Assembly (NCBI RefSeq): GCF_019430905.1
Contig: NZ_JAHYCA010000002.1
Span: 496,001-560,000 of the forward strand
Length of the DNA: 64,000 nucleotides
Reading direction: 5' to 3'
Origin: Billgrantia antri
Lineage (GTDB): Bacteria > Pseudomonadota > Gammaproteobacteria > Pseudomonadales > Halomonadaceae
A program made the position numbers and the translations under genes. Positions 10,978 to 22,824 of this stretch are shown here, piece after piece (positions within the stretch are counted from its first letter, which is position 1; every line of letters begins with the position of its first letter). Below the pieces are notes generated by a model, which saw only the letters and a list, made by a program, of their open reading frames with translations, was not told the DNA's origin and ran no database searches.

Positions 10978-13020
10978 GTGAGTGTCGTAGACTCGTTTCC
11001 CTACCAGGTTCGCGAAATAGAGAACGTCTTCATCCCGATGCGTGACGGGGCTCAACTGGCAGCCAGGATCTGGCTGCCGGAAAAGGCCGAACGTGCGCCG
11101 CTGCCGGCGATCATGGAGTACATACCTTACCGCAAGCGCGACATCACCCGCGGCAGGGACGCCGCCAACCATGCCTACCTGGCCGGCCATGGCTACGTCT
11201 GCGTGCGGGTCGACATGCGCGGCAGCGGCGACTCGGATGGCGTGCTCACCGACGAGTACACCCAGCAGGAGCAGGAAGATGCCGTCGACGCCATTGCCTG
11301 GCTGGCCGAGCAGCCCTGGTGTGACGGCAATGTCGGCATGATGGGCATCTCCTGGGGTGGCTTCAACAGCCTGCAGGTGGCGGCCAAGCAGCCGCCGGCG
11401 CTCAAGGCGATCATCAGCATCTGCTCGAGCGATGATCTTTATGCCGACAACATGCACTACATGGGCGGCTGCCTGCTCGGTGACAATCTCTCCGAGGCGA
11501 CCGTGATGTTCGCCTTCAATACCCTGCCGCCAGATCCCCAGATCGTCGGCAACCGCTGGCGCGACATGTGGTTCGACCGCATGGAGAACAGCGGGCTGTG
11601 GCTCGAGCAGTGGATCGAGCACCAGCGTCGCAGCGCCTATTGGTCCACTAGCTCGGTCAACGAGTACTACTCGGCGATCCAGTGTCCGGTCTATGCCATT
11701 GGCGGCTGGGCAGACGGCTTCACCAATACCGTGCTGCGCCTGATGCAGCATCTGGAAGTGCCGCGCAAGGGCTTGATCGGGCCCTGGGGCCATAAATATC
11801 CCCATCAGGGCATCCCCGGGCCGGCCATCGGCTTTCTACAGGAATCGCTGCGCTGGTGGGATTACTGGCTCAAGGGCCAGGAGACCGGCATCATGGACGA
11901 ACCCATGCTGCGTGCCTGGGAGCAACACAGCGTGCCGCCGGACACGTCGTACGACGAGCGTCCCGGCCGCTGGATAGGTGAGGCGAGTTGGCCGTCCGAC
12001 AACATTCGCACGAGGCGCTATGGCTTGGGTCCCTATACCATTGCCATGGGCGAGGGGCATGGCGGACCCCATCAGCAGGAGGGGCATGAAAGCGCACTGG
12101 CGCTGCAGTCGCCGCTCAGCGTGGGGCAGTCGGCCGGCAAGTGGTGTTCCTATGCCGCCACGCCGGATCTGCCTGGCGACCAGCGCGAGGAGGACGGCGG
12201 CTCGTTGATCTTCAGCAGCCGCCAGCTGGCCGAGCCGCTCGAGATCTTCGGCATGCCGGTGGTGGAGTTCGAGCTCTCCTGCGACAAGCCGCAGGCGATG
12301 CTGGCCGTGCGTCTCTCCGACGTGGCGCCGGATGGCAAGTCGACCCGCGTCACCTATGGCCTGCTCAACCTGTCGCATCGTGACAGCGACGCCGATCCCG
12401 AGCCGCTGGTACCGCATCGCCGCTATCGTGTGCGCATCCCGATGAACGGCATCGCGCAGTGCTTTCCGGTAGGTCACCAGTTGCGCCTTTCGGTCTCGAC
12501 TTCCTACTGGCCGCTGGCCTGGCTGCCGCCAGAACCGGCTCAGGTCGACATCTACCCGGACAGCAGCGTGCTGATACTGCCGGAGCGCACGCCGAGTAAG
12601 GAGGACGAACGCCTGCCGGAGTTCGATGAACCGCAGGAGGCTCCTCCCCTGGACGTCCACACCTTCGCCGCCAGCGAGCACAACTGGCTGCTGCATCGCG
12701 ACCTGGCGAGCAAGGAGTCCACTCTGGAGGTGATCAACGATCAAGGACATTTCCGCATCGAGGACATCGGCACCGAGATCAGGCGCAGCACTCGCGAGTG
12801 GTACAGCACCGTCAATGATGACTTCACCTCGGCGCGCGGCGAAACCTATACGGAGCGTTCGTTCAAGCGCGATGACTGGAACGTGGAGATCTATACGCGC
12901 AGCATACTGAGCTGCGATGAGAGCAATTTCTTCATCCACGCGCAGCTCGACGCCTATGAGGACGATTATCGCGTCTTTTCCAAGAACTGGGAGAAGGTGA
13001 TTCCCCGCGACCACATGTGA
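10978..13020 (+). CDS. CocE/NonD family serine hydrolase (peptidase S15-like)
   Basis: A cytoplasmic hydrolase of the CocE/NonD and X-Pro dipeptidyl-peptidase type: an alpha/beta-hydrolase core followed by a jelly-roll C-terminal domain. The triad appears complete: Ser125 in GISWGG, Asp246 in GGWADGF and His272 in GPWGHK. I prefer the GTG at 10978, since AAGGAGG lies 4 nt upstream; the ATG at 10957, in a 4-bp overlap with the ATP-grasp stop, has no good ribosome site. With that start the protein has 680 residues. Cleaving or transferring an acyl/amide product made by its ATP-grasp partner is an inference from the coupling. Confidence 0.88.
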   Translation: MSVVDSFPYQVREIENVFIPMRDGAQLAARIWLPEKAERAPLPAIMEYIPYRKRDITRGRDAANHAYLAGHGYVCVRVDMRGSGDSDGVLTDEYTQQEQEDAVDAIAWLAEQPWCDGNVGMMGISWGGFNSLQVAAKQPPALKAIISICSSDDLYADNMHYMGGCLLGDNLSEATVMFAFNTLPPDPQIVGNRWRDMWFDRMENSGLWLEQWIEHQRRSAYWSTSSVNEYYSAIQCPVYAIGGWADGFTNTVLRLMQHLEVPRKGLIGPWGHKYPHQGIPGPAIGFLQESLRWWDYWLKGQETGIMDEPMLRAWEQHSVPPDTSYDERPGRWIGEASWPSDNIRTRRYGLGPYTIAMGEGHGGPHQQEGHESALALQSPLSVGQSAGKWCSYAATPDLPGDQREEDGGSLIFSSRQLAEPLEIFGMPVVEFELSCDKPQAMLAVRLSDVAPDGKSTRVTYGLLNLSHRDSDADPEPLVPHRRYRVRIPMNGIAQCFPVGHQLRLSVSTSYWPLAWLPPEPAQVDIYPDSSVLILPERTPSKEDERLPEFDEPQEAPPLDVHTFAASEHNWLLHRDLASKESTLEVINDQGHFRIEDIGTEIRRSTREWYSTVNDDFTSARGETYTERSFKRDDWNVEIYTRSILSCDESNFFIHAQLDAYEDDYRVFSKNWEKVIPRDHM

Positions 13021-13049
13021 CACCGTGAAGGTACAGCATGCAAACATGG

Positions 13050-13077
13050 CGCCGCTCCTGCGTGGGGCGGCGTTTTC
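13050..13077 (+). terminator. Terminator of the ATP-grasp/CocE operon
   Basis: A 9-bp stem (CGCCGCTCC with GGGGCGGCG, one G-T pair) around TGCGT is followed by TTTT. It lies 30 bp after the hydrolase stop. Confidence 0.8.
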
Positions 13078-13105
13078 TCGTTGAACATTCGGGTGTTCGC
13101 CAGGC

Positions 13106-13130
13106 AAAAAGCCCCGGCGAGGAGCCGGGG
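13106..13130 (-). terminator. Terminator of the DUF892 gene
   Basis: On the minus strand a CCCCGGC/GCCGGGG stem with a 5-nt loop is followed by CTTTTT. It lies about 70 bp after the end of the YciF-like gene and forms a convergent pair with the terminator at 13050. Confidence 0.85.
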
Positions 13131-13197
13131 GAAGCGAGGGGGCTATCTAAATCGTTGAAAAAATACGTGGCAACGTCCTCTGAAGCTCGCTGTGTCT

Positions 13198-13716
13198 TCA
13201 GGTCTTGGCGCGCAGATCGCTGTCCTCGGAGCGCTCCAGGAATTGGCGTGTGGTTGCGTCGAGATGCTGGCCCAGCCACTCGGCCATGGCTTCCTCTTCG
13301 CGCAGGATCTGTTCGCAGATGCGAGCGATCTCGGGCTTGCCGACCTTTTCTGCAGCCTGGATCAGCGCCTTGTAGCTGGCGATCTCGAAGTGCTCGAAGG
13401 CGTAGCTGGCGAGGCCGCCCTTGACCACCTCGTCGCCTGCCATCATGCCGCCCATGGCTTGGCCGAAGGCGGCCAGCTTACCGCCGATGTCTTTCATGGA
13501 AGAGAGGTCGGCGCCGAGCAGCGAGATACACTGTTCGATCTTTTCCGCCTGGCCGCGAGTCTCTGTCAGGTGCTGCTCGATGCGTGCCTTGAGTTGTGGA
13601 TAGTGCTCCAGCCGGCTGGCCTGGGCTTCGAGCATCTTCTCGGCCTGCTTTTCCATGGCGTGAGCATCGCGTAGCCAGTCTTCCAAATGCTTCGGGGCTT
13701 GCGGTTCAGTGCCCAT
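13198..13716 (-). CDS. YciF-like ferritin-fold protein (DUF892)
   Basis: A 172-residue all-helical protein of the DUF892/YciE-YciF family, a ferritin-like four-helix bundle. Acidic residues and histidines suited to a di-iron site occur in the helices (AFEHFEIASYKALI, ILREEEAMAEWL). In enterobacteria yciGFE is induced by osmotic and general stress. Here too a KGG-repeat protein of YciG type lies just upstream on the same strand, so the pairing is preserved. The ATG is preceded by AAGGAGATAG. The gene has its own terminator. Its molecular activity is not known. Confidence 0.88.
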   Translation of the reverse strand: MGTEPQAPKHLEDWLRDAHAMEKQAEKMLEAQASRLEHYPQLKARIEQHLTETRGQAEKIEQCISLLGADLSSMKDIGGKLAAFGQAMGGMMAGDEVVKGGLASYAFEHFEIASYKALIQAAEKVGKPEIARICEQILREEEAMAEWLGQHLDATTRQFLERSEDSDLRAKT

Positions 13717-14031
13717 GGGCTATCTCCTTGCGGTTGCGATAGGGTATCCGCTCACTTGGACGGATGGATCTGCTCTTCACACGTGCTTGAGTGCGGCTTG
13801 GCGGGGCCCAGCTTGGGTTCTTGGCTTGCGGTGCAGACTGGTTCATGACCGTATATTTGCTGCGACCGGCCAAAGCGGCTCGAACCGCGCATCCGACCTG
13901 CAAATAGGGTGCGGATGGCATGTTCATACCGTTCGGTGCGGGAGAAGAAGCTGCCGGAGGCAGGCTCCGGCAGCTTGAGTCGGTCAGCGCTGGATCAGAC
14001 CAACGCCGAGGGCTGAAGAGAGCGGCAGCAC
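13717..14031. other. Intergenic region between the KGG-repeat and DUF892 genes
   Basis: No gene is seen here. The right end holds a perfect 12-bp inverted repeat (listed separately). The left part must contain the DUF892 promoter and its ribosome site, but I see no confident -35/-10 pair. Confidence 0.6.
13948..13976 (-). terminator. Perfect 12-bp hairpin downstream of the KGG-repeat gene
   Basis: AAGCTGCCGGAG and its exact complement flank a 5-nt loop. On the minus strand it is followed by a pyrimidine-rich CTTCTTCTCCC, so it probably ends the KGG-repeat transcript about 55 bp after the stop. The T-run is imperfect. Confidence 0.6.
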
Positions 14032-14319
14032 TCAGCTGTTCTTGCCGCCCTTGCGACCGGCTTCGGAGGCTTTCTGGCGGTCGTTGGCGAAATTGCCGCC
14101 ACTGTGCTGGCCACCCTTCTGGCCGGCCTGGGAGGCCTTTTGCGGGTCGTTGGCGAAATTGCCGCCACTGTGCTGACCGCCTTTCTGGCCGGCCTTGGAG
14201 GCCTTCTGTGGATCGTTGGCGAAGTTGCCGCCGCTGTGCTGGCCGCCTTTCTGGCCGGCCTTGGAGGCCTTCTGTGGATCGTTGGCAAAGTTTCCGGGGT
14301 TCTGGTTACGCTGTGCCAT
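14032..14319 (-). CDS. KGG-repeat stress protein (YciG/GsiB/Con-10 type)
   Basis: A 95-residue, very hydrophilic, probably disordered protein made of four tandem 22-residue repeats, each reading NFANDPQKASKAGQKGGQHS or a close variant. The repeat is the KGG motif of stress-induced hydrophilins such as GsiB, YciG and Con-10, linked to desiccation, osmotic and stationary-phase stress. The start ATG at 14319 follows AAGGAGATAAC. The upstream in-frame extension to 14559 does not look like protein and was left out. The first two repeats are identical and the last is the most diverged (NDRQKASEAGRKGGKNS). Confidence 0.88.
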   Translation of the reverse strand: MAQRNQNPGNFANDPQKASKAGQKGGQHSGGNFANDPQKASKAGQKGGQHSGGNFANDPQKASQAGQKGGQHSGGNFANDRQKASEAGRKGGKNS

Positions 14320-14642
14320 GGTTATCTCCTTGAATCCTTTCCGCATGTTTCCATGCTTGTACTTCCATTTACCGGGAATCCGGCACTGCTGGCGTCTGCC
14401 ATCGTCTTTGAAGATAGAAGCGGCTTTAAACGATCGGCAAGGGGATTGCTGTTTCCGAGTGAAAAGAAAATTGTCCCGGTGCGCTTGGCCATTCTCCTTG
14501 CACTCACATTTTCTCGAACGTTGTCGACAACTGCTGCCGTACGCTTGGGAAGCGCCCAAGCATGGGGTAACATGCGATGAACAATCGATGAGCCCTAAGA
14601 GGCGGCCCCAGGCCCCGAGCTCGAGGAACCGGAGGAGTATCC
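14320..14642. other. Divergent intergenic region, KGG-repeat gene / crbR
   Basis: No gene is seen. The middle (about 14400-14520) is A+T-richer and should hold both promoters. Two symmetrical elements are present: the palindrome TTGTCGACAA at 14521-14530, and GCTTGGG/CCCAAGC with a 5-nt spacer at 14543-14561. Both lie 80-120 bp before crbR and may be operator or leader elements (inference). Confidence 0.5.
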
Positions 14643-15305
14643 ATGGCCTTTGCCCAGAAATTCATCGTTGCCGATGACCATCCGCTGTTCCGTGCGGCGC
14701 TGACGCAGGCGCTGCGCCAGCTGGCGCCACAGGCCGAGATCGTCGAGTCCGACACCATGGAGGCCACCTGCGAGGTCGTCACCCGGCATCCCGACGCCGA
14801 CCTGATTTTGCTCGACCTGCACATGCCGGGTGCCCATGGCTTCTCCGGCCTCATCCAGCTGCGTGGCCAGACGCCGGACATTCCGGTGGCGGTGGTATCC
14901 GGCAGCGACGAACCCCATGTGGTGCGCCGCGCGATCGACTATGGGGCGTCGGGCTTCATCCCCAAGTCCTCCTCCCTGCAACTGATCGCCGAGGCGGTGG
15001 GTGAGATCCTCGATGGCGAGGTTTGGCTGCCCCAGGAACTGGCCGACGCCATGGGCGATGCCAACGAGGAGGAGACCCGCTTTGCCGAGGCCATCGCCTC
15101 GCTGACGCCGCAGCAGTTTCGAGTGCTGAACATGCTCACCGAAGGCCTGCTCAACAAGCAGATCGCCTATGAGCTGAACGTCTCCGAAGCCACCATCAAG
15201 GCCCATGTCACCGCCATCCTGCGCAAGCTGGGCGTGCACTCGCGCACCCAGGCGGTCATCGCCGCGCAGAAGCTCGAGGTGGAACCGCCGAAGGTCGAAT
15301 CCTGA
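14643..15305 (+). CDS. crbR: CrbR/ErdR-type LuxR-family response regulator
   Basis: A 220-residue NarL/FixJ-type response regulator. The receiver domain has the acidic pair ADDH near residue 11, the phosphoacceptor Asp58 in LILLDLHMPG and the conserved Lys in GFIPKSSS. A LuxR-type helix-turn-helix follows at about 150-205 (LLNKQIAYELNVSEATIKAH). Together with the adjacent, convergently placed symporter-kinase gene it matches CrbR of Vibrio cholerae and ErdR of Pseudomonas, which switch on acs during acetate use. GGAGGAG precedes the ATG. Membership in the AgmR/ErdR group is from recognition, not alignment. Confidence 0.88.
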   Translation: MAFAQKFIVADDHPLFRAALTQALRQLAPQAEIVESDTMEATCEVVTRHPDADLILLDLHMPGAHGFSGLIQLRGQTPDIPVAVVSGSDEPHVVRRAIDYGASGFIPKSSSLQLIAEAVGEILDGEVWLPQELADAMGDANEEETRFAEAIASLTPQQFRVLNMLTEGLLNKQIAYELNVSEATIKAHVTAILRKLGVHSRTQAVIAAQKLEVEPPKVES

Positions 15306-15337
15306 ACACCGCACGCCAAGCCTGAACATAAGACAGG

Positions 15338-15369
15338 ACCGCCGGATGGAAACATGCGGCGGTTTTTCT
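15338..15369 (+). terminator. Terminator of crbR
   Basis: ACCGCCG pairs with CGGCGGT across a 12-nt loop and is followed by TTTTTCTTT. It is placed 33 bp after the crbR stop and ahead of the convergent crbS end. Confidence 0.85.
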
Positions 15370-15427
15370 TTGCCTGGGCCTGTTGTCGGCGTCGCGGCTT
15401 GCCCCGTCAGCGGGACGTGACCCTGTT

Positions 15428-19381
<3,954 letters not shown>

Positions 19382-19472
19382 GATTTCTCCCCCCGGCAAG
19401 TGCCGATCATTCTATCGGGATATCGGCCCGAGGGCACTCGGGCCTGGCGGTGGCTTGGCAGTGGCTCCGGAA

Positions 19473-19988
19473 CTACTCGGTCGAGCAGACCGCCTGATAG
19501 AGCGCGGACTCCCGATCGAGCTCACGCAGGGCATCGACGCGTGGCCGGCGGCTCTCTTCGGCGAGCGGCACCAGCTCGGCCGAGGCGCAGTTCATCAGGT
19601 ACGGCTGGTGGTGGAGTCGATCCACATGGGCCCTCTGGAAACGGTAAAGAATGAATTCAACCAGCTGATGATCGTCGGCCTGGCGTCGCTCCATGCTGCT
19701 GTGGTCGACCACGCTGAAGCCCACTGTCAAGGGAAAGGCATAGGTCCACGGGCGCCAGAACATGCGGTCCTGTTCGGTATCGACCACCTGCGCCGTTGCC
19801 GGCAGCTGATTGCGCTTATGCTCGTACCAGCTGTACTCATGGTTGATCTGATAGCCAAGGATACCCAGGCCGGCAAAGACCGGGACGATCCAGCGGGGCA
19901 GCCGCTTGCCGCTCAGGGTCCGCAGCAGGAGTCCGACGCCTGCGGCGCCGAGTCCGGCGAAGACCGCCGCAATAAAGTGCCAAATCAT
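19473..19988 (-). CDS. Hypothetical membrane-anchored protein
   Basis: A 171-residue protein I do not recognise. The N-terminus has two hydrophobic segments (about 1-20 and 31-48) joined by a short basic loop. The rest is soluble and polar, with HEYSWYEHKR, RMFWRPWTYAFPLT and MNCASAELVPL as notable stretches. It lies between the symporter gene and crbS, all on the minus strand, so it may be made with either. One cysteine pair (MNCASA, AVCSTE) sits in the C-terminal part. A partner of the transporter or the sensor is only a guess from position. Confidence 0.6.
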   Translation of the reverse strand: MIWHFIAAVFAGLGAAGVGLLLRTLSGKRLPRWIVPVFAGLGILGYQINHEYSWYEHKRNQLPATAQVVDTEQDRMFWRPWTYAFPLTVGFSVVDHSSMERRQADDHQLVEFILYRFQRAHVDRLHHQPYLMNCASAELVPLAEESRRPRVDALRELDRESALYQAVCSTE

Positions 19989-20008
19989 GTTGGGAGCTTC
20001 CTGACAGC

Positions 20009-20036
20009 CATCGGGCTTCCCGAAGGAAGCCCGATG
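20009..20036 (-). terminator. Stable UUCG-capped hairpin after the symporter gene
   Basis: CATCGGGCTTCC and its exact complement flank a tetraloop that reads C(UUCG)G in the minus-strand RNA, an exceptionally stable form. It starts 47 bp after the symporter stop. No T-tract follows, so it may protect the 3' end or reduce read-through into the genes beyond rather than terminate fully. Confidence 0.6.
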
Positions 20037-20082
20037 TGAGATGGGTTCCGGCGCCAGGGTGACGCCGGGATAGGATTATGAC

Positions 20083-21864
20083 TCAGTGGTCGACCGCCAT
20101 GCCAGCTCCCTTGGGATAGCGAACGCTTTCCACCAGTTCCTGGATCTCCTGGGGAGGCTCCTGGGTCGCCTTGGAGAGGGCGAACGCCACGGCAAAGTTG
20201 ATCAGGGCCCCGATCGCGCCGATGGAGAGCGGCGAGATGCCCAGCACCCAATTGTCCGGGGTATCCGGCAGGTTGTTGGTGCCCGGGATGAAGAACCAGC
20301 CCTTGTAGACGAAGATGTAGACCACGGTGAAGATCAGACCGGCCAGCATGCCGGCGATGGCCCCCACGTTGTTTACCCGCTTGGAGAAGATACCCATCAT
20401 CAGCGCCGGGAACAGCGAGGCGGCGGCAATACCGAAGGCCAGTGCCACCACCTGGGCGGCGAAGCCCGGCGGGTTGGCCCCCAGGTAGGTAGCCACGATG
20501 ATGGCAACGGACATGGAGATTCGTGCCGCCATCAGCTCGCCTTTCTCGGAGATGTTGGGATTGATCGAGCCCTTGATAAGGTCGTGACTGATCGCCGAGG
20601 AAATGGCCAACAGCAGACCCGCGGCCGTCGACAGTGCGGCAGCCAAGCCGCCTGCGGCGATCAAGCCGATGACCCAGCCGGGCAGGTTGGCGATTTCCGG
20701 GTTGGCCAGTACCAGAATATCGTTGTTGACGGTCAGTTCGTTGCCTTCCCAGCCGCGATCGGTGAAGTCGGCATTGCCGTTATACATCTGAATGCGGCCG
20801 TCGTCGTTGAGATCCTGGAAGGAGATCAGACCGGTCTCTTCCCAGGTGCGGATCCACTCGGGGCGATCCTCATAGAGGATGGGGTTGGTAGCGGCTTCTT
20901 CCATGTTCTCGACCTGGCCGGCCATCTCGGGATAGATGGTGGTCGCCAGGTTCAGGCGCGCCATGGAGGCCACGGCCGGAGCGGTCAGGTAGAGCAGGCC
21001 GATGAATACCAGGGCCCAGCCGGCGGACCAGCGTGCGTCGGCCACCTTCGGCACGGTGAAGAAGCGGATGATGACGTGGGGCAGACCGGCAGTACCGATC
21101 ATCAGCGTCAGGGTGAACAGCACCATGTTGAGCTTGTTGTCCACATCCGCCGTGTACTCGTTGAACCCCAGCGCGGTGACCACCTCGTTGAGCTTGGTCA
21201 GCAGCGGTACGCCGGATTCGGCGTGATCGGAAAACAGGCCCAGCGGCGGAATCGGATTGCCGGTCAGCTCCAGGGAGATGAATACCGCCGGAATGGTATA
21301 GGCGATGATGAGCACGATGTACTGGGCCACCTGGGTGTAGGTGATCCCCTTCATGCCACCGAGTACCGCATAGAAGAACACCACCACGGCAGCAATGATC
21401 AGGCCGGTGGTCGCTTCGACCTCCAGGAAGCGAGAGAAGGCCACGCCCGCGCCCGCCATCTGGCCGATAACGTAGGTCACCGAAGCCACGATCAGGCAGA
21501 TGACCGCCACCAGACGGGCCTGCTTGCTGTAGAAGCGGTCACCGATGAATTCGGGGACGGTGAACTTGCCGAACTTGCGCAGATAGGGGGCAAGCAGCAT
21601 GGCCAGCAGCACGTAACCACCTGTCCAGCCCATCAGGAATGTCGAGTTGGCATAACCGCCGGCAGCGATGAGGCCGGCCATGGAAATGAATGATGCCGCG
21701 GACATCCAGTCGGCACCGATTGCCATGCCGTTGGTAATGGGGTGCACCCCACCGCCGGCGACGTAGAAATCCTTGGTCGAGCCGGCCTTGGCCCATATCG
21801 CGATACCGATATAGATGGCAAAGGAGCCGCCGACGAAGAGAACGTTGATCGCAAATTGACTCAT
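20083..21864 (-). CDS. Sodium:solute symporter, ActP-like (VC_2705 subfamily)
   Basis: A 593-residue SSS-family transporter with about 13 membrane helices and a family-typical insertion between about residues 310 and 380 (a soluble loop with DLNDDGRIQMYNGN). It matches the large symporter subfamily that is always paired with a DUF4212 protein. The substrate is probably acetate or another short carboxylate, given homology to ActP and the CrbSR genes next door, but this is inference. GGGGAG precedes the ATG. The upstream DUF4212 gene ends 6 bp before, so the two form one operon. The hairpin at 20009 follows it. Confidence 0.92.
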   Translation of the reverse strand: MSQFAINVLFVGGSFAIYIGIAIWAKAGSTKDFYVAGGGVHPITNGMAIGADWMSAASFISMAGLIAAGGYANSTFLMGWTGGYVLLAMLLAPYLRKFGKFTVPEFIGDRFYSKQARLVAVICLIVASVTYVIGQMAGAGVAFSRFLEVEATTGLIIAAVVVFFYAVLGGMKGITYTQVAQYIVLIIAYTIPAVFISLELTGNPIPPLGLFSDHAESGVPLLTKLNEVVTALGFNEYTADVDNKLNMVLFTLTLMIGTAGLPHVIIRFFTVPKVADARWSAGWALVFIGLLYLTAPAVASMARLNLATTIYPEMAGQVENMEEAATNPILYEDRPEWIRTWEETGLISFQDLNDDGRIQMYNGNADFTDRGWEGNELTVNNDILVLANPEIANLPGWVIGLIAAGGLAAALSTAAGLLLAISSAISHDLIKGSINPNISEKGELMAARISMSVAIIVATYLGANPPGFAAQVVALAFGIAAASLFPALMMGIFSKRVNNVGAIAGMLAGLIFTVVYIFVYKGWFFIPGTNNLPDTPDNWVLGISPLSIGAIGALINFAVAFALSKATQEPPQEIQELVESVRYPKGAGMAVDH

Positions 21865-21870
21865 GCTGGC

Positions 21871-22131
21871 TTACTCCCCGAGGCCGAACTGCTGATCGAG
21901 CCGATTCATCTTCCAGGCGTAGAAGAAGATCAGCACGATAAAGGTCAGGATGGATCCCTGTTGGGCAAACCAGAATCCAAGGTCGGTGCCGCCGACAGGA
22001 ATGCCTGACAGCAGGGGGCGGAACAGGATGGCACAGCCGTAGGAGACGAATGCCCAGACGATCATACAGCCGGTAATCAGGCGTAGGTTCGCCTTCCAAT
22101 ATGCAGTCGCGTTGGATTTGTCATCTGCCAT
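21871..22131 (-). CDS. DUF4212 small membrane protein, symporter partner
   Basis: An 86-residue protein with two membrane helices (about 15-35 and 52-75), ending KMNRLDQQFGLGE. It is the DUF4212 partner found immediately upstream of VC_2705-type symporters and is thought to be a small transporter subunit. The ATG at 22131 has GGAGAG 8 nt upstream; an upstream in-frame extension to 22257 is not protein-like. The promoter should lie in the long A+T-rich region to its right. Confidence 0.88.
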   Translation of the reverse strand: MADDKSNATAYWKANLRLITGCMIVWAFVSYGCAILFRPLLSGIPVGGTDLGFWFAQQGSILTFIVLIFFYAWKMNRLDQQFGLGE

Positions 22132-22824
22132 AGTGAATGCTCTCCACTTGTTGTTAAGGTTGGGAAGCCGCCAAGAGAGTTGCCAAGCTTCATCAGGGGG
22201 CTCCAAGCGAGTCGAGCGGTAAGGACTAGAGATGCTAGCCAGCATCAGTTGACCCATGATCCCTGCGGACGAGCCGCACTTCCCACCACGTCTGGTTACC
22301 TGTCATCGAGCCGCTTTAAACAGGCGCGTTATCCCCAATGGCTCAAGAGCAATAGTGGTCAATAAATCAAAAAATTAAAATCCCAGACTTTCGTATCATG
22401 AGCAAACTGCGATACTCTCATCTTCGTATAAAGTTTTTAAATTCAACAAGTTACGTTTTCGTGGCATGTGTATTGCGATACCGCTTCCGTTGATGGTAGG
22501 ACGATTGTCTAGCATAGAACTTTTGTCTATCTCATTGGCTCGTAAGACCATTGTCTAGTGCGGATGGAAAGTCTTCGTAGTCGGTGTCCTTTGACGTTGG
22601 TCTAGGTTATGTCTTGAAAGTCGGGACTGTTATTCTGCCACTGTAAGGCCGGTTAGGCGTAAGTCCCCCAAATGGGAAAACGTGTTTCTTCGAGTTTCAG
22701 GCGGCAAGGCGTGTATGCCCAGGCTTGAGTGGTCCCTCGATACCGCGACTTGCCAGCCAGGCTTCTCTTTCGGACTCGTTCGAGTGCTGACGGCGATGAC
22801 GGCCGCACCACGAGGGTTACCAAC
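22132..22824. other. Long A+T-rich divergent regulatory region
   Basis: About 690 bp without a gene, between the DUF4212-symporter operon and the CNB-CBS-DUF294 gene. The stretch 22350-22620 is much richer in A+T than its surroundings. It holds a -24/-12 sigma-54-like element (22462-22477) and three or four copies of a TTGTCTA(G) motif at 22504, 22522, 22550 and, less exactly, 22597. Such a layout fits activator-dependent control of the transport genes. Confidence 0.6.
22462..22477 (+). promoter_or_regulatory. Candidate sigma-54 promoter element
   Basis: TGGCATG, four bases, TTGC, against the consensus TGGCACG-N4-TTGC: the GG and GC are exactly 10 bp apart and only one position in the -24 box differs. 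It points toward the CNB-CBS-DUF294 gene, which would then have a leader of about 340 nt. Chance matches of this quality are possible in 64 kb. Confidence 0.4.

Noticed and set aside
14032..14319. Regular 66-bp repeats considered as a CRISPR or satellite array
   Set aside because: The repeats are contiguous without spacers and encode the KGG protein motif in frame.
22240..22262. A minus-strand GG-N10-GC element before the DUF4212 gene
   Set aside because: Only the GG/GC dinucleotides match the sigma-54 consensus; the rest of both boxes differs.
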